A program made the position numbers and the translations under genes. A stretch of DNA of 64,000 bases, from the NCBI RefSeq assembly GCF_002157855.1, contig NZ_CP020880.1, positions 2,790,001 to 2,854,000 on the forward strand, given 5' to 3'. Position 1 is the stretch's first letter; each line of letters begins with the position of its first letter. Source of the stretch: Sutcliffiella horikoshii. Lineage in GTDB: Bacteria > Bacillota > Bacilli > Bacillales > Bacillaceae_I. Positions 27,114 through 37,700 of this stretch are shown here, in pieces. The notes beneath the pieces are model-generated. The model did no database searches and had not been told where the DNA came from. It saw only the letters and a list, made by a program, of their open reading frames with translations.

Positions 27114-27911
27114 ACCACGTCTTGATCCACCTTGTTCCACAAGATGCGTCAATTTTGCAATGTCATCCAACCAGGAAACACTACCAGAGGATTTACCGTT
27201 AACCCCTCTTGCAAGCGCGTTTCGTGGGCGAAGCGTTGATCCGTTTGTACCAACTCCGCCTCCGCGGCTCATGATTTCCATTACTTGTTTACGGTGTTCC
27301 GAAATTCCTTCACGGGAATCTTGTACGAATGGCATTACGTAACAGTTAAAGTAGGTTACATCAGTGTCTGCACCAGCTCCGTATAACACACGTCCTGCAG
27401 GTACAAAATTCATGTTAACTAGTTCATGATAGAACTTTTCAAACCATTCCTGGCGCTTCTCTTCTGTCGTTTCTACTGCTGCCAAGCCTTTTGCGTTACG
27501 TTTGGCAATCTGCTCGTAGAAGACTTCTAGAGGCTTCTCAATTACATCCAGGGATCGAACGACAACGCCCGTTTCGGCTTCACCTAGCTTTGTCAACACT
27601 CCACGATACTCTTCTTCAATTAGTACAGAAGCCTTCTTGGTAGACCAGTCTATGTCTTGTATGAAACCAAGACCTCTTGCAGGGAATTTAGGATCTTCTT
27701 TTATCGTTAATACAACAAAATCTCCAGCTGTAAGGGTTACTTTCTCTGTATCTTTAAATGCGTAACGATCGAGCATGACCAGGCGGGAAACACCTTTATG
27801 TGTAGTGGTCATGTCCTCTGTAATGGGGTGTACTTGAGGAAACAAGCCGATGTCCTTGTTCAAGCGTTCTACATTGATTTTCAATTTGGATTCATTAATT
27901 GCGATCGTCAT
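27114..27911 (-). CDS. nrdJ: class II ribonucleotide reductase NrdJ, exon 1
   Basis: The N-terminal 266 residues of NrdJ, ending ...VEQGGSRRG at the intron. It includes the first active-site Cys in TYFNCYVMPF and the GGGVGTNGSTLRPRN segment. If the intron were not spliced, translation would read only three more residues (KSA) and stop, giving an inactive fragment, so activity depends on splicing. ATG at 27911 follows TAGAGGAGTTGTAATA. Two NrdR-like boxes lie about 95-140 bases upstream. Confidence 0.93.
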
Positions 27912-28002
27912 TATTACAACTCCTCTAAAACTAGTAGTTCTACCAAAAATTACTTCTGTAAAATTTGTTTGTATAGATAAGGTATCATATCTTCCAACAA
28001 AA

Positions 28003-28051
28003 TATCAACATATAGTATTTGAATTATTTTCGACACTACTATATATTGATT
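28003..28051 (-). promoter_or_regulatory. paired NrdR boxes upstream of nrdJ
   Basis: On the minus strand, AATCAATATATAGTAG (28036-28051) matches the NrdR consensus ACACWATATWTWGTGT at all eleven central positions, and ATACTATATGTTGATA (28003-28018) matches at about eleven of sixteen. Their starts are 33 bp apart, close to three helical turns, as usual for NrdR. The rest of the 434-bp gap (27912-28345) is A/T-rich and shows only the lipM terminator. Confidence 0.6.
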
Positions 28052-28311
28052 TTCTGCAGAATGAATCTAAATTTGTCAAATGATAAAAGCGTCAATATAA
28101 GGAGGAATTTAAAGAGAAACGAAGATTATAATCTATTTTCAAGGCAGAATGACTTTTTTTGTCGCTTGCGCATTTTTACGAAATATAGCGAGCCTATTAT
28201 ACCAACGTTTCAAGAAAATCCTTCCTTTTTGACGAAAAATATTTTTTAATTTTTCTTTTTTGACTTTTGTATATCTAGTCGACTCTTTTTTCTACCCTAC
28301 TACATGTAGTG

Positions 28312-28353
28312 CAAAACAAAAAGATAACGAGAATTTAAATCATCGTTATCTTT
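28312..28353 (-). terminator. terminator of lipM
   Basis: AAAGATAACGA and TCGTTATCTTT pair across an A/T loop on the minus strand and are followed by TTGTTTTGC; the stem overlaps the end of lipM. Confidence 0.7.
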
Positions 28354-29182
28354 TATAATTCCACTCATCTGTGGAATATTTCTTTTCCATTATGGCATGT
28401 ACTTCAGCCAGTTCCGCTTCTGTCAGCTCATGTGGCTCAAGCGTAATGTTCAATCCTTTTTCAAATCCATCATAAAAAGCTTTTTTTGCTTCTTCAATTG
28501 TTACGGGAGTTTCGCGAAGGGCATTGATTGCCACCGCTTTATTTTTGAAATTCTTCTGCATTCGTTCTTTCACTCGCTCACTTGGATAATTGAACAGACT
28601 AAAAAGTAAGTCTTCATCAATATCTAGTAGAATGGAACCGTGTTGCAGGATGACACCCTTTTGACGAGTTTGTGCACTGCCGGCAACCTTTCTACCCTCG
28701 ACTACAAGCTCATACCAGGATGGTGCATCAAAACATACAGATGAACGCGGATTCTTCAACCCTTGCTTTTCCTCTTCTGTTCTCGGAATCGCAAAGTATG
28801 CATCCAGTCCAAGTGCCTTAAATCCTTCTAAAATGCCTTCTGAAATAACTCTGTAAGCCTCTGTGACAGTTTGAGGCATCTCTGGGTGTTCTTCCGAGAC
28901 AATGACACTATATGTTAATTCTTTGTCATGAAGGACACCCCGTCCGCCTGTTGGTCTCCTTACAAATCCTAGACCTAACTCTTTCACACGTTCCATATTT
29001 ATTTCTTTTTCTACCTTTTGAAAATAACCGACAGATAGTGTCGCAGGTTTCCACCCATAGAAACGGATAGTCGGAGGAATTAAACCTTCGCTATGCCATT
29101 CTAATAACTTCTCATCAAGCGCCATATTAAATGCTGGAGATTGATTTTGTGAATCAATAAATCTCCAAGTTTCCTTCGTCAT
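28346..29182 (-). CDS. lipM: octanoyltransferase LipM
   Basis: 278 residues, same length as B. subtilis LipM (YqhM). It transfers octanoate from ACP to GcvH in lipoate synthesis. Signature [18 protein letters not shown] (75-92), the catalytic Cys in SSVCFD at residue 150 exactly as in B. subtilis, and the conserved Lys in [14 protein letters not shown] 29182 follows GAGGTACATAAT; the frame runs 21 codons further upstream without a ribosome binding site. The neighbouring glycine-cleavage genes fit, since GcvH is its acceptor. Confidence 0.94.
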   Translation of the reverse strand: MTKETWRFIDSQNQSPAFNMALDEKLLEWHSEGLIPPTIRFYGWKPATLSVGYFQKVEKEINMERVKELGLGFVRRPTGGRGVLHDKELTYSVIVSEEHPEMPQTVTEAYRVISEGILEGFKALGLDAYFAIPRTEEEKQGLKNPRSSVCFDAPSWYELVVEGRKVAGSAQTRQKGVILQHGSILLDIDEDLLFSLFNYPSERVKERMQKNFKNKAVAINALRETPVTIEEAKKAFYDGFEKGLNITLEPHELTEAELAEVHAIMEKKYSTDEWNYKR

Positions 29183-29354
29183 ATTATGTACCTCATTTAT
29201 CTTTATATGATGAATTAGTCTACCAAAAGTGCACCGAGATTTCAAAGTTAAAGCTTGGTAGTTTTTTATGTCGAATAGTAGAAAAGGATGACATTTCCCT
29301 TAACCTTTTATATAATATACTTTGGTATAAAAAGAAAAAGAGGGGTTGTCTAGT

Positions 29355-29735
29355 TTGGTTTTATACGTAACATTAGGAATTTTGGCAGCATTTATTGTCT
29401 ATTCAGTGATCATGTTCATCTACCAACGTAAAATTCTAACAACCTTAACGGAAGAAGAATTTCGCGCAGGTTATCGTAAAGCGCAATTGATTGATGTCCG
29501 TGAACCAAAAGAGTATGAAGGCGGACACATTCTTGGCGCAAGAAACATTCCTTTGTCTCAAATGAAAATGAGAATAAGAGAGGTTCGTCCAGACCAACCT
29601 GTCTATATTTATTGCCAGAACACCATGCGCAGTGGTCGTGCAGCTCAAATGTTAAAACGTAAAGGGTACACGCAGCTTTATCAACTAAAGGGCGGCTTCA
29701 AGCAATGGGGCGGTAAAATTAGAACGAAGAATTAA
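29355..29735 (+). CDS. yqhL: rhodanese-like membrane-anchored protein YqhL
   Basis: 126 residues: one N-terminal membrane helix (about 2-22) and a rhodanese domain with active-site Cys in IYCQNTMRS. It handles sulphane sulphur or acts as a thiol-binding domain; a precise role is not known. I use TTG at 29355, eight bases after AGAGGGG; the TTG at 29346 abuts the ribosome binding site. Divergent from lipM, as in B. subtilis. Confidence 0.9.
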   Translation: MVLYVTLGILAAFIVYSVIMFIYQRKILTTLTEEEFRAGYRKAQLIDVREPKEYEGGHILGARNIPLSQMKMRIREVRPDQPVYIYCQNTMRSGRAAQMLKRKGYTQLYQLKGGFKQWGGKIRTKN

Positions 29736-29740
29736 TAAAT

Positions 29741-29780
29741 AGAGCACTTGCAGAGTGAGTAACTGCAAGTGCTCTTTTGT
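29741..29780. terminator. bidirectional terminator between yqhL and the DinB-like gene
   Basis: AGAGCACTTGCAG and CTGCAAGTGCTCT form a perfect 13-bp stem, with TTTTG on the plus side and A/T-rich sequence on the other; it can serve both convergent genes. Confidence 0.85.
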
Positions 29781-29782
29781 GT

Positions 29783-30277
29783 TTATTGGACGGTGTTGTT
29801 TAATGTTTGGTTGATCTGCTCAATGTGACGGCGCTCATGGAAACCGATTAACTGTACCCATTGCTGTGCGGAAAGGTCCCCGATCCAACGATGATTGAAC
29901 CCGTATTTATGTAATGCTTCCTCGTCCACTTCTTGGATGAATGTGTTCAAGTTGTTTCTGGATTGCTCCAACAACTCAACTAGTTCTGCTTTCGTATAAG
30001 GGTGTTCGGATGGTACGATGTCTTCTGGCGCTTCCACCTTATATGTTCTATTCGCCAGCATTTTCGCTAGAGGTAAATCTTTTTCTTCTACTTCATTTTT
30101 GACTTCAATCGCTTTTCTTAAGCCGTTGGTAATTTTGTTTTCAATTAAATATAAGTGCTCTACGTTTTGTGAGACTGTCCAGAGGTTTTCGTGCTTTTGG
30201 TGCAGTTGTTCTTCTGAGATCCCTTCTAATAGTTCAAGTAGCTCTTCTCTTGCTTTGTAGGTTTGCTCATAGTACAT
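29783..30277 (-). CDS. DinB superfamily protein
   Basis: 164-residue four-helix-bundle protein of the DinB/YfiT type. The three metal-binding His positions are visible as His in VSQNVEHLYLIE and two in GFHERRHIEQI. Related proteins are metal-dependent hydrolases or thiol S-transferases (bacillithiol-linked in Bacillus), but the substrate here is unknown. It sits alone between yqhL and gcvPB. Its ATG follows AAGGGAGGGAAAGCAA. Confidence 0.85.
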   Translation of the reverse strand: MYYEQTYKAREELLELLEGISEEQLHQKHENLWTVSQNVEHLYLIENKITNGLRKAIEVKNEVEEKDLPLAKMLANRTYKVEAPEDIVPSEHPYTKAELVELLEQSRNNLNTFIQEVDEEALHKYGFNHRWIGDLSAQQWVQLIGFHERRHIEQINQTLNNTVQ

Positions 30278-30335
30278 TTGCTTTCCCTCCCTTTGGTTCT
30301 AGTTATATCTTAAGGGTTTTTGGGGAATTTGAGAA

Positions 30336-30367
30336 GTAAAAAGAGAACAGGTCGCCCTGTCCTCTCT
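30336..30367 (-). terminator. terminator of the gcv operon
   Basis: AGAGGACAGG and CCTGTTCTCT pair around GCGA on the minus strand, followed by TTTTT, after the gcvPB stop. Confidence 0.8.
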
Positions 30368-30385
30368 CTAGTCAAACTTTTATAT

Positions 30386-31852
30386 TCACGCTTCCTTCTG
30401 ATAACGCAACACCGGTTTACGGGCTGCCAACGTTTCGTCCAATCTCTTAATCACAGTTGTATGAGGTGCTTCTTGCACCACTTCCGGATTTTCTTCCGCT
30501 TCACGGGCAATCTGAATCATCGCTTCAATGAAGGAATCTAATGTTTCTTTTGATTCCGTTTCTGTCGGCTCGATCATGATGCACTCCTCAACATTCAGTG
30601 GGAAGTAAATGGTTGGTGGATGGTAGCCGAAATCCAACAGGCGTTTAGCTATATCCAATGTACGCACACCCAGTTTCTTCTGACGTTTACCGCTCAGTAC
30701 AAACTCATGCTTACAATGTCTGTCAAACGGCAGGTCGTAGTGCTCTGCCAGACGGCGCATCATGTAGTTCGCATTCAGTACGGCATATTCCGTTACTGCT
30801 TTTAATCCATCTGGACCCATAGAACGGATATACGTGTAAGCACGAACATTAATGCCGAAGTTACCGTAGAACGGCTTCACGCGGCCGATAGATTGTGGAC
30901 GGTCGTAATCGAAACCGAACGTGCCGTCTTCTTTTTTCACCACAAGTGGTTTTGGCAAGTAAGGAATTAAGTCAGCTTTTACGCCGACTGGACCGGAACC
31001 AGGGCCACCGCCACCGTGAGGGCCTGTAAATGTTTTATGCAAGTTCAAGTGAACCACATCAAAGCCCATGTCACCAGGACGCGCTTTGCTTAGTACTGCA
31101 TTCAGGTTCGCTCCATCATAATAAAGCTTTCCGCCTGCATCGTGGACAATGCGGGCCATTTCTAAAATATTCTCTTCAAAAAGACCAAGTGTGTTCGGGT
31201 TGGTCAGCATCAAAGCAGCCGTGTCTTCCCCTACTACTCTGCGAAGATCCTCTAAGTCTACCAAGCCGTTTTCGTCGGATTTTACGGTAATGGTTTCAAG
31301 ACCAGCTACTGTTGCAGACGCCGGGTTTGTTCCGTGTGCAGAGTCAGGAACGATAACTTTTGTACGGTTATGGTCATTATTTGCTTCATGGAAGGCACGA
31401 ATCATCATTAGACCTGTCCACTCACCGTGTGCTCCAGCCGCTGGTTGAAGTGTCACTTCGTCCATTCCCGTGATTTCAATCAAATGTTCTTGCAAGTCGT
31501 GCATCAATTCCAAAGCACCTTGCACAGTGGACTCATCCTGTAGGGGATGGATATGCGCGAATCCTGGGAAGCGTGCCACGTTTTCATTTATTTTCGGGTT
31601 GTATTTCATCGTACAAGATCCTAGCGGGTAGAAGCCAGAGTCTACACCGTGGTTACGATTACTTAATGCTGTATAGTGGCGCATAATATCAAGTTCGGAA
31701 ACTTCCGGTAGTTCTGGCGCTTCCTCGCGAATGTATTCGCTTGGGAAAAGTTCCGCTAAATCTACTTCTGGTACATCGTTTTCAGGCAGGCTGTATCCGA
31801 TACGACCTTCTCTGGACATTTCAAAAATGAGTGGTTGATTTTGCTTTTTCAT
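30386..31852 (-). CDS. gcvPB: glycine dehydrogenase (decarboxylating) subunit 2
   Basis: 488 residues, the PLP-binding half of the two-subunit P-protein of the glycine cleavage system. The PLP lysine is in [17 protein letters not shown], and HGTNPASA and [12 protein letters not shown] are conserved. It decarboxylates glycine with GcvPA and loads the aminomethyl group onto lipoyl-GcvH. Its start overlaps the gcvPA stop by four bases. Last gene of the operon. Confidence 0.97.
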   Translation of the reverse strand: MKKQNQPLIFEMSREGRIGYSLPENDVPEVDLAELFPSEYIREEAPELPEVSELDIMRHYTALSNRNHGVDSGFYPLGSCTMKYNPKINENVARFPGFAHIHPLQDESTVQGALELMHDLQEHLIEITGMDEVTLQPAAGAHGEWTGLMMIRAFHEANNDHNRTKVIVPDSAHGTNPASATVAGLETITVKSDENGLVDLEDLRRVVGEDTAALMLTNPNTLGLFEENILEMARIVHDAGGKLYYDGANLNAVLSKARPGDMGFDVVHLNLHKTFTGPHGGGGPGSGPVGVKADLIPYLPKPLVVKKEDGTFGFDYDRPQSIGRVKPFYGNFGINVRAYTYIRSMGPDGLKAVTEYAVLNANYMMRRLAEHYDLPFDRHCKHEFVLSGKRQKKLGVRTLDIAKRLLDFGYHPPTIYFPLNVEECIMIEPTETESKETLDSFIEAMIQIAREAEENPEVVQEAPHTTVIKRLDETLAARKPVLRYQKEA

Positions 31853-33195
31853 TGTTGATGAGCCCCCATTTCTCTCGCTAGTGTGTCGATTTCCTCTTTC
31901 GTGCGCAGTTCTGTAACTGCAAGCAGCATATGGTTTTCAAGCTCAGGATAGTAAGTGCCCAAGTCATAACCACCGATTAATCCTTTTTCAAGAAGCTTGC
32001 GGTTGACTTCTTTGATTGGAGTGTACAGCTTCACAACAAACTCATTGAAGAACGGACCGCTGAATGTTACTTCAAGACCTGCTGCTTCCAAAGAACGTTT
32101 CGCATATTGCGCTTTTTGGATGTTTTGTACAGCCATCTCTTTAACACCTTTTTTGCCCAGTGCCGTCATGGCAACGGAAGCAGCTAGTGCATTCAATGCC
32201 TGATTGGAACAAATGTTAGATGTCGCTTTGTCACGACGGATATGTTGCTCACGCGCTTGAAGCGTCAGAACGAATCCGCGTTGACCTTCCTCATCCACCG
32301 TTTGTCCTACTAATCTACCAGGAACTTTACGCATCAATTTAGTTGTCACCGCAAAATAACCACAGTGAGGTCCTCCGAATTGTGTCGGGATACCGAATGG
32401 TTGTGCATCACCTGTTACGATATCAGCGCCAAATTTCCCCGGAGGAGTCAACGCGCCAAGTGCCAATGGATTAGAAGAAACCACAAACATTCCTTTATCT
32501 GTATGTGCTAATTTTTCAATTTCTTGTAGAGGCTCGACTTGACCAAAGAAGTTTGGATATTGAACCATAACTGCTGCAACGTCAGAGGACATCATTTCTT
32601 CAAGAGCCGCTACATCGGTTACTCCGTTTTTCGTTGGAATTTCCACTACTTCGACATATTGACCTTTTGCGTAAGATGTTACAACTGCTTTAGCTTCAGG
32701 ATGTACAGCCCCTGAGATAAGCACTTTTTTCTTTTTCGTATGACCGCATGCAAGCATCGCCGCTTCTGCAAAGGCAGTTGGACCGTCATACATGGAGGAG
32801 TTAGCCACGTCCATGCCTGTTAGTTCACAAATCATAGTTTGGAATTCAAAGATTGCTTGCAGTTCCCCTTGTGAGATCTCAGGCTGGTAAGGTGTGTAAG
32901 CTGTGTAAAATTCAGAACGGGAGATAACATGGTCCACGATTACTGGCATGTAATGATCGTATACGCCAGCACCTAAGAAGGAAGCGTGTTTTCTAAGGTC
33001 TTTATTTTTAGCAGCAAGCTCACTTAACTCGCGCATCAATTCTGATTCGGATTTTGCTTGTTTGATTTTCAATTCTCCGTCAAAGCGGACGCTTTCCGGG
33101 ATGTCTGAAAATAGTTCGTCAATATTTTGCACACCTATTACTTGCAGCATTTCTTGGATGTCTTGGTCTGTCATCGGTAAATAACGATGTTTCAT
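31849..33195 (-). CDS. gcvPA: glycine dehydrogenase (decarboxylating) subunit 1
   Basis: 448 residues, the N-terminal-half-like subunit of the split P-protein (motifs [35 protein letters not shown] and [10 protein letters not shown]). It forms the heterotetramer with GcvPB. Middle gene of the glycine riboswitch-controlled operon, 18 bases after gcvT. ATG follows GGAGAGGGGAACTCAC. Confidence 0.97.
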   Translation of the reverse strand: MKHRYLPMTDQDIQEMLQVIGVQNIDELFSDIPESVRFDGELKIKQAKSESELMRELSELAAKNKDLRKHASFLGAGVYDHYMPVIVDHVISRSEFYTAYTPYQPEISQGELQAIFEFQTMICELTGMDVANSSMYDGPTAFAEAAMLACGHTKKKKVLISGAVHPEAKAVVTSYAKGQYVEVVEIPTKNGVTDVAALEEMMSSDVAAVMVQYPNFFGQVEPLQEIEKLAHTDKGMFVVSSNPLALGALTPPGKFGADIVTGDAQPFGIPTQFGGPHCGYFAVTTKLMRKVPGRLVGQTVDEEGQRGFVLTLQAREQHIRRDKATSNICSNQALNALAASVAMTALGKKGVKEMAVQNIQKAQYAKRSLEAAGLEVTFSGPFFNEFVVKLYTPIKEVNRKLLEKGLIGGYDLGTYYPELENHMLLAVTELRTKEEIDTLAREMGAHQQ

Positions 33196-33213
33196 GTGAG
33201 TTCCCCTCTCCGG

Positions 33214-34317
33214 TTAGTTTTTCGGACGTTGATAGAATGGTGCTTTGACCACTTTTGCTTTAAGACGTTTTTTACGAACTTGCACTTCCACTTCTGTATC
33301 AAACTCAGTGAATTCTTTCTTTAAAAGTGCCAGGCCGACATTTTTCTTTAGGGTTGGAGATTGCGTACCTGTTGTCACTTCCCCAATTTGTTCCTCACCG
33401 ACAAATACTTCATAGCCGTGTCGCGGAATACCTTTGTCTATCATTTCAATCCCAACAATACTGCGAGGTGCTCCGTTTTCTTTTTGCTCTTTTAATACTT
33501 CTTTTCCGAAGAAATCTTCTTCTTTGTTCGTTTTTACCGCGAAACCGATACCAGCTTCAATCGGAGTGATGTCTTTTGAAAGCTCTTGTCCGTATAGAGC
33601 AAGCTTTGCTTCAAAGCGCAATGTATCACGGGAACCTAATCCACAAGGAACCAGCCCGTCTTCTTTTCCAGCTTCAAGCAACGTGTTCCAAAGCTTGACC
33701 GCGTCTTCTTGTTGACAATAGATTTCAAAACCGTCTTCCCCGGTGTAGCCGGTTCTAGAAACCAGGGCAGAAACTCCATTGATCTCTACGTTTTCTTTAA
33801 ATTTAAAAAATTTGATCTCTGAAAGGTCCGTGCTTGTCAGCTTTTGCAAAACTTTCTCCGCTACAGGTCCCTGTATAGCCAGTTGTGCGATGCTTTCTGA
33901 GATATTTGTTACTTCTACTTCTTCTATAGCATGGCTTTTTAACCAGTCAAAATCTTTTTCAATATTAGAGGCATTTACAACAAGCAGGTAATCCTCGTCT
34001 GCTTTTTTGTATACCAGTAAATCATCTACCGTCCCACCGTCCGGATAGCACATTGCTGTATATTGCGCGCCACCGTCTTTAAGTTTGGAAACGTCGTTTG
34101 TCATCATTTTCTGTAGGTAAGCAAGACTGTCTTTTCCTTTCACTTCAATTTCTCCCATGTGGGAAACATCGAATAATCCAGCTTTCGTACGAACCGCTTC
34201 GTGCTCTTCTTTGATGCTTGAAAATTGAACAGGCAGATCCCATCCGCCAAAATCGATTGTTTTTGCACCATGTTCTTTGTACACATCATATAATGGTGTT
34301 TTTTTAAGTTCAGTCAT
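33214..34317 (-). CDS. gcvT: aminomethyltransferase (T-protein)
   Basis: 367 residues; takes the aminomethyl group from GcvH and makes 5,10-methylenetetrahydrofolate and ammonia. [25 protein letters not shown] and the folate-site [14 protein letters not shown] are all present. First gene of gcvT-gcvPA-gcvPB, behind a tandem glycine riboswitch. The start ATG follows GGAGGAGAAAAAAGTA. Confidence 0.97.
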   Translation of the reverse strand: MTELKKTPLYDVYKEHGAKTIDFGGWDLPVQFSSIKEEHEAVRTKAGLFDVSHMGEIEVKGKDSLAYLQKMMTNDVSKLKDGGAQYTAMCYPDGGTVDDLLVYKKADEDYLLVVNASNIEKDFDWLKSHAIEEVEVTNISESIAQLAIQGPVAEKVLQKLTSTDLSEIKFFKFKENVEINGVSALVSRTGYTGEDGFEIYCQQEDAVKLWNTLLEAGKEDGLVPCGLGSRDTLRFEAKLALYGQELSKDITPIEAGIGFAVKTNKEEDFFGKEVLKEQKENGAPRSIVGIEMIDKGIPRHGYEVFVGEEQIGEVTTGTQSPTLKKNVGLALLKKEFTEFDTEVEVQVRKKRLKAKVVKAPFYQRPKN

Positions 34318-34379
34318 TACTTTTTTCTCCTCCTTTTACTAAACAAAAGAATTTCAACCTACGCTTTTCCCTTTTTGCT

Positions 34380-34432
34380 TCAAAAAAGGACAGAGAAACT
34401 CCTTTTTCAAAAAAGAGTTCTCTGTCCTTTGC
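34380..34432 (-). terminator. glycine-riboswitch-controlled terminator
   Basis: AAGGACAGAGAA and TTCTCTGTCCTT form a long stem (34387-34430) on the minus strand, then TTTTTTG. It overlaps the 3' end of the second aptamer, as expected for the expression platform. Confidence 0.88.
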
Positions 34433-34615
34433 ACCTGAAAGTTTACCTTATGTATAAGGCTTTCCCCTTTGGTGGTTTATTCTAAAATAAGAATAAACAC
34501 TCTCCAGAGTTGCGTCCAACAAGAGTCTTTTTGCCTGAGAGATTCACAGTCATTCTGCTTGCTCCTTCGGCGCTGCCGCATCTTTATGGGCAGTCTCTCC
34601 CCTTGTTCTCATTCG
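34420..34615 (-). promoter_or_regulatory. tandem glycine riboswitch of gcvT operon
   Basis: Two aptamers on the minus strand. The first (about 34514-34612) has GGGGAGAGACTG, GCGCCGAAGGAGCAA and AATCTCTCAGGCAAAAAGAC; the second (about 34420-34507) has TCTGGAGAGTG, CCACCAAAGGGG and ACTTTCAGGTGCAAAGGAC. This is the known cooperative gcvT architecture that turns on glycine cleavage when glycine is plentiful. The rest of the 563-bp gap holds the divergent yqhH promoter region. Confidence 0.95.
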
Positions 34616-34880
34616 CAATATAATATTTTCTCTAAACATGGTCATACTAATAGGAAGCTACAACATTCATGTTCATATTGCCAGGCAAACCGCCTTAAAA
34701 AGCTCACTATTATCCTACCATTAGACAAAGGATTCTGGCAATATAAAAACACTTATTATTATTATTTTTATATAGCTAAACGTTCGTGTTTAAACAAGTA
34801 GATTATCAATATTTTCTAATGAAAACGCTATCCTTTTTCAACATACTATAAATTGGATAATTCAGAAAGGATGCACAACA

Positions 34881-36578
34881 ATGAATGTAGAGATTGTTTT
34901 TGACCAGGAATGGCAGGACGAACTGCTTAAACGTATGGAAGATGATGGTCCTTGGGCTAATTACGAACTATTCAAACTTGCATTAGAAGTGGAGAACCAT
35001 CTTAGCATCCCAGAATTTGAAGGATTGCTTGCTCCTTCCCATCTGCCACAACTTACTCCACTACCCCACCAGTTGGAAGTAGCCAGAAACGTGGTGGAAG
35101 AGATGAACGGAAAAGCGATACTTGCCGATGAGGTGGGGCTTGGTAAAACCATTGAAGCAGGTCTGATTCTTAAAGAATATATGATTCGCGGACTAGTGAA
35201 GAAGGTTTTGATTTTAGTTCCAGCTTCCCTGGTTTCTCAATGGGCAATTGAACTGAATCAAAAATTCTATATCCCTGCTATCGGTCAGAAAAAAAGTTAT
35301 GTATGGGAGCAATGTGACGTAGTAGTTTCTTCTATTGATACAGCAAAAAGAAGCCCTCATCGTGAGATCATCAATAGCTTGGAATATGACATGGTGATTA
35401 TTGATGAGGCTCATAAACTGAAAAATAATAAAACCAAAAACTATGAATTTGTCCAGAATTTAAAGAAGAAGTTTTGCCTGTTGTTAACAGCCACTCCTAT
35501 TCAAAATAAAGTGGAAGAGATTTTCAACCTTGTATCCCTCCTTAAACCGGGTCATCTTGGCAGCGAGAGCAATTTCACCGAGGTGTTTCGTGCGAAAAAC
35601 CGAAAGCTTGAGAACGATGATTATTTAAAAGAACTTGTCAATAAAGTGATGATTCGAAACAGGCGCGGGGATACAGGAATCGATTGGCCAAAACGAAATG
35701 TAGAGTCTTGTATCATTGAATTTTCAAAAGAGGAACAGGATCTTTATGATGCCATCAATGAGCTAAAGTCAGACCCTTACGTACCGATTACTAGCCAGTT
35801 CTCCATCATGACCTTGCAACGCGAAGCTTGCAGCAGCAGAGAAGCTGTTTATTACACTGTTAAAAATATGATTGAGCGTAAGCAACAGGAAAATCCACAT
35901 TATCAGCCTTCACAGGGCCTTTTGAAAATTTTCGAGAAAATTGATTTGGTTGGACGAAACTCTAAAGCCGAGAAAGTGTTAGAGCTGATCCAAAAAGTCA
36001 AAGATAAGGTCATTATTTTCACCGAATACAGAGCAACACAGATGTATTTACAATGGTTCTTAAAGCAAAATGGCATTACTTCTGTTCCCTTCCGCGGCGG
36101 GTTCAAGCGAGGCAAAAAGGATTGGATGAGGGAATTGTTTAAAAACCATGTTCAGGTCCTTATTGCTACTGAAGCAGGAGGCGAGGGGATCAACCTCCAG
36201 TTCTGTAACCATATTATAAATTTCGACCTTCCCTGGAATCCGATGAGACTTGAGCAGCGAATTGGTCGAATTCACAGGCTTGGACAAGAGCGTGATGTGA
36301 ATATCTATAACTTTGCTACAAATAACACCGTCGAGGAGCATATTCTGAAGCTGCTTTATGAAAAAATCAATCTCTTTGAACGAGTCATTGGGGAGCTTGA
36401 CGATATCTTGACGAAGATGGAAATCAAGAATCTAGAAGAGCATATTCAAGACATTATGCTTCATTCTAAATCAGAGGGTGAAATGAAGATAAAGATGGAG
36501 AACCTCTCCTCTATTATTGAATTTGCCGATCAGATGAAAAAGGAGGACGGACCACATGCAGCAGCGGGAAATTCATAG
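34881..36578 (+). CDS. yqhH: SNF2-family helicase YqhH
   Basis: 565-residue RapA/SNF2-like ATPase. Motif I DEVGLGKTIEAG near residue 90, motif II DEAHKLKN near 175, motif III LLLTATPIQN near 195, and C-terminal motifs V/VI (EAGGEGINLQ, WNPMRLEQRIGRIHRLGQ). It is probably a DNA translocase that remodels nucleoprotein; the exact role is unknown. It overlaps yqhG by 23 bases, so the two likely work together, as in B. subtilis where they are also paired and divergent from gcvT. Confidence 0.93.
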   Translation: MNVEIVFDQEWQDELLKRMEDDGPWANYELFKLALEVENHLSIPEFEGLLAPSHLPQLTPLPHQLEVARNVVEEMNGKAILADEVGLGKTIEAGLILKEYMIRGLVKKVLILVPASLVSQWAIELNQKFYIPAIGQKKSYVWEQCDVVVSSIDTAKRSPHREIINSLEYDMVIIDEAHKLKNNKTKNYEFVQNLKKKFCLLLTATPIQNKVEEIFNLVSLLKPGHLGSESNFTEVFRAKNRKLENDDYLKELVNKVMIRNRRGDTGIDWPKRNVESCIIEFSKEEQDLYDAINELKSDPYVPITSQFSIMTLQREACSSREAVYYTVKNMIERKQQENPHYQPSQGLLKIFEKIDLVGRNSKAEKVLELIQKVKDKVIIFTEYRATQMYLQWFLKQNGITSVPFRGGFKRGKKDWMRELFKNHVQVLIATEAGGEGINLQFCNHIINFDLPWNPMRLEQRIGRIHRLGQERDVNIYNFATNNTVEEHILKLLYEKINLFERVIGELDDILTKMEIKNLEEHIQDIMLHSKSEGEMKIKMENLSSIIEFADQMKKEDGPHAAAGNS

Positions 36579-37374
36579 GTTTTTGGAGCGCTATTTTACA
36601 GCCAATAGCTGTGAAATTGTCGAGAACACGAACAGCCATCTTGCCGTGCAATTGACCATTGATATGGACAAAGAACTGATGAACCGCCCTTTCTATTGGC
36701 ATTACCTCGAAAAAACAGGCGGTATACCTAATCCAATGAAGATGACATTAATTACAGACAGCAACAAAGCACCTGAAGACCTTAAAGGAGATCATGTTCA
36801 TTTTGGCTCTCCTAGGATGCATCAAATTTTTGAATCCACTAAAAGTCTTGCAGGTTATATACGATTGTATGAAAATATTCCTTCTCATACCGGTGGGGGT
36901 CATCTTCCTCTTCACCCGTGGCTGAACGTAAATATGAAAGTGAGCTATCAGTGTGACCGGAAGAAGGATGTCATTATGTCTCTTGGAATTCACTTGATTA
37001 CAGGGTCGATCTTGGAAAATTTTCAAGAAGAAGTAGAAAAGATTAATCTGACACCGAAGATTCCTGATTTTTGTTTCACCATGACCCCAATCATCAAGCC
37101 AGCGAGCGGACTTTCAAGGCTTGAGCATTATGTAAATGGATTTATCGCAAGTGAAGATCATCAGTGGGCAGAAGATGCGAGAAAAAGATGGGATCAAGAT
37201 CTTCAGCTTTTGAAGCATTTTTATGAGGATGATGAAGAAAAACCGGAGTCTTATGAAACCGAGATGAAGGCTCTTCAAGAGCAATATGAGCCTAAAATTC
37301 ATGTATCAATTATAAATGGCGGCCTTTTCTATTTGGGTCCATCTTTTATCCAAAACATACACAGTGGCAGATGA
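36556..37374 (+). CDS. yqhG: YqhG family protein
   Basis: 272 residues, soluble, homologous in position and length to B. subtilis YqhG (about 265). The family has no known function; conserved-looking stretches are PFYWHYLEKTGGIPNPMKM and GSPRMHQIFESTK. Its start lies within the end of yqhH, after AAAAAGGAGGACGGACCAC, which argues for coupled translation and a joint role. Confidence 0.9.
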   Translation: MQQREIHRFLERYFTANSCEIVENTNSHLAVQLTIDMDKELMNRPFYWHYLEKTGGIPNPMKMTLITDSNKAPEDLKGDHVHFGSPRMHQIFESTKSLAGYIRLYENIPSHTGGGHLPLHPWLNVNMKVSYQCDRKKDVIMSLGIHLITGSILENFQEEVEKINLTPKIPDFCFTMTPIIKPASGLSRLEHYVNGFIASEDHQWAEDARKRWDQDLQLLKHFYEDDEEKPESYETEMKALQEQYEPKIHVSIINGGLFYLGPSFIQNIHSGR

Positions 37375-37399
37375 AGACTGCCATTGTGTATGTTTTTTT
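37354..37399 (+). terminator. terminator of yqhHG
   Basis: CATACACAGTGGCAG and CTGCCATTGTGTATG form a 15-bp stem with one mismatch, followed by TTTTTTT. Confidence 0.88.
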
Positions 37400-37700
37400 A
37401 AGTGATATAGTAGTAAATCCAGTACATATGTAGGAAACTGACCATGCTGTAGACACAAACGGCGGTTAGGCAGACAACTTTAAGAATGGTTGATTTAAGT
37501 TTCAAGTTATTTTTTATGAAGAACAATAGAAGTATGGAGATGCCTAGTTTTATGAGTAAAAATAAGGCTGGGCTTGTTTCATAGAGGGATTTCATCAGCG
37601 GGTTGCCTTCGTTAATTAACTGGAAGTGCAGGCCAAAATATGTGGCAACTCCGTCAAAGATGTTTAATAGCAACAACGCGATCAATAGCTTTTTGACCAT
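37398..37700 (-). CDS. DUF5658-like small membrane protein
   Basis: 100 residues with three hydrophobic helices (about 4-24, 44-62 and 75-95). The pattern LLLNIFDGVATYFGL followed by EGNPLMKSL is typical of DUF5658 proteins, whose function is unknown. ATG 37700 follows GGAGGTGTGCT; five upstream codons in frame are not used. It marks the left edge of the block that replaces the sin/tas genes of B. subtilis. Confidence 0.75.
   Translation of the reverse strand: MVKKLLIALLLLNIFDGVATYFGLHFQLINEGNPLMKSLYETSPALFLLIKLGISILLLFFIKNNLKLKSTILKVVCLTAVCVYSMVSFLHMYWIYYYIT

Noticed and set aside
25024-27911. nrdJ as a frameshifted pseudogene or two separate genes
   Set aside because: The interruption is a complete group I intron with matched exon/guide pairing, and removing it restores the conserved SRRGAQM sequence in frame.
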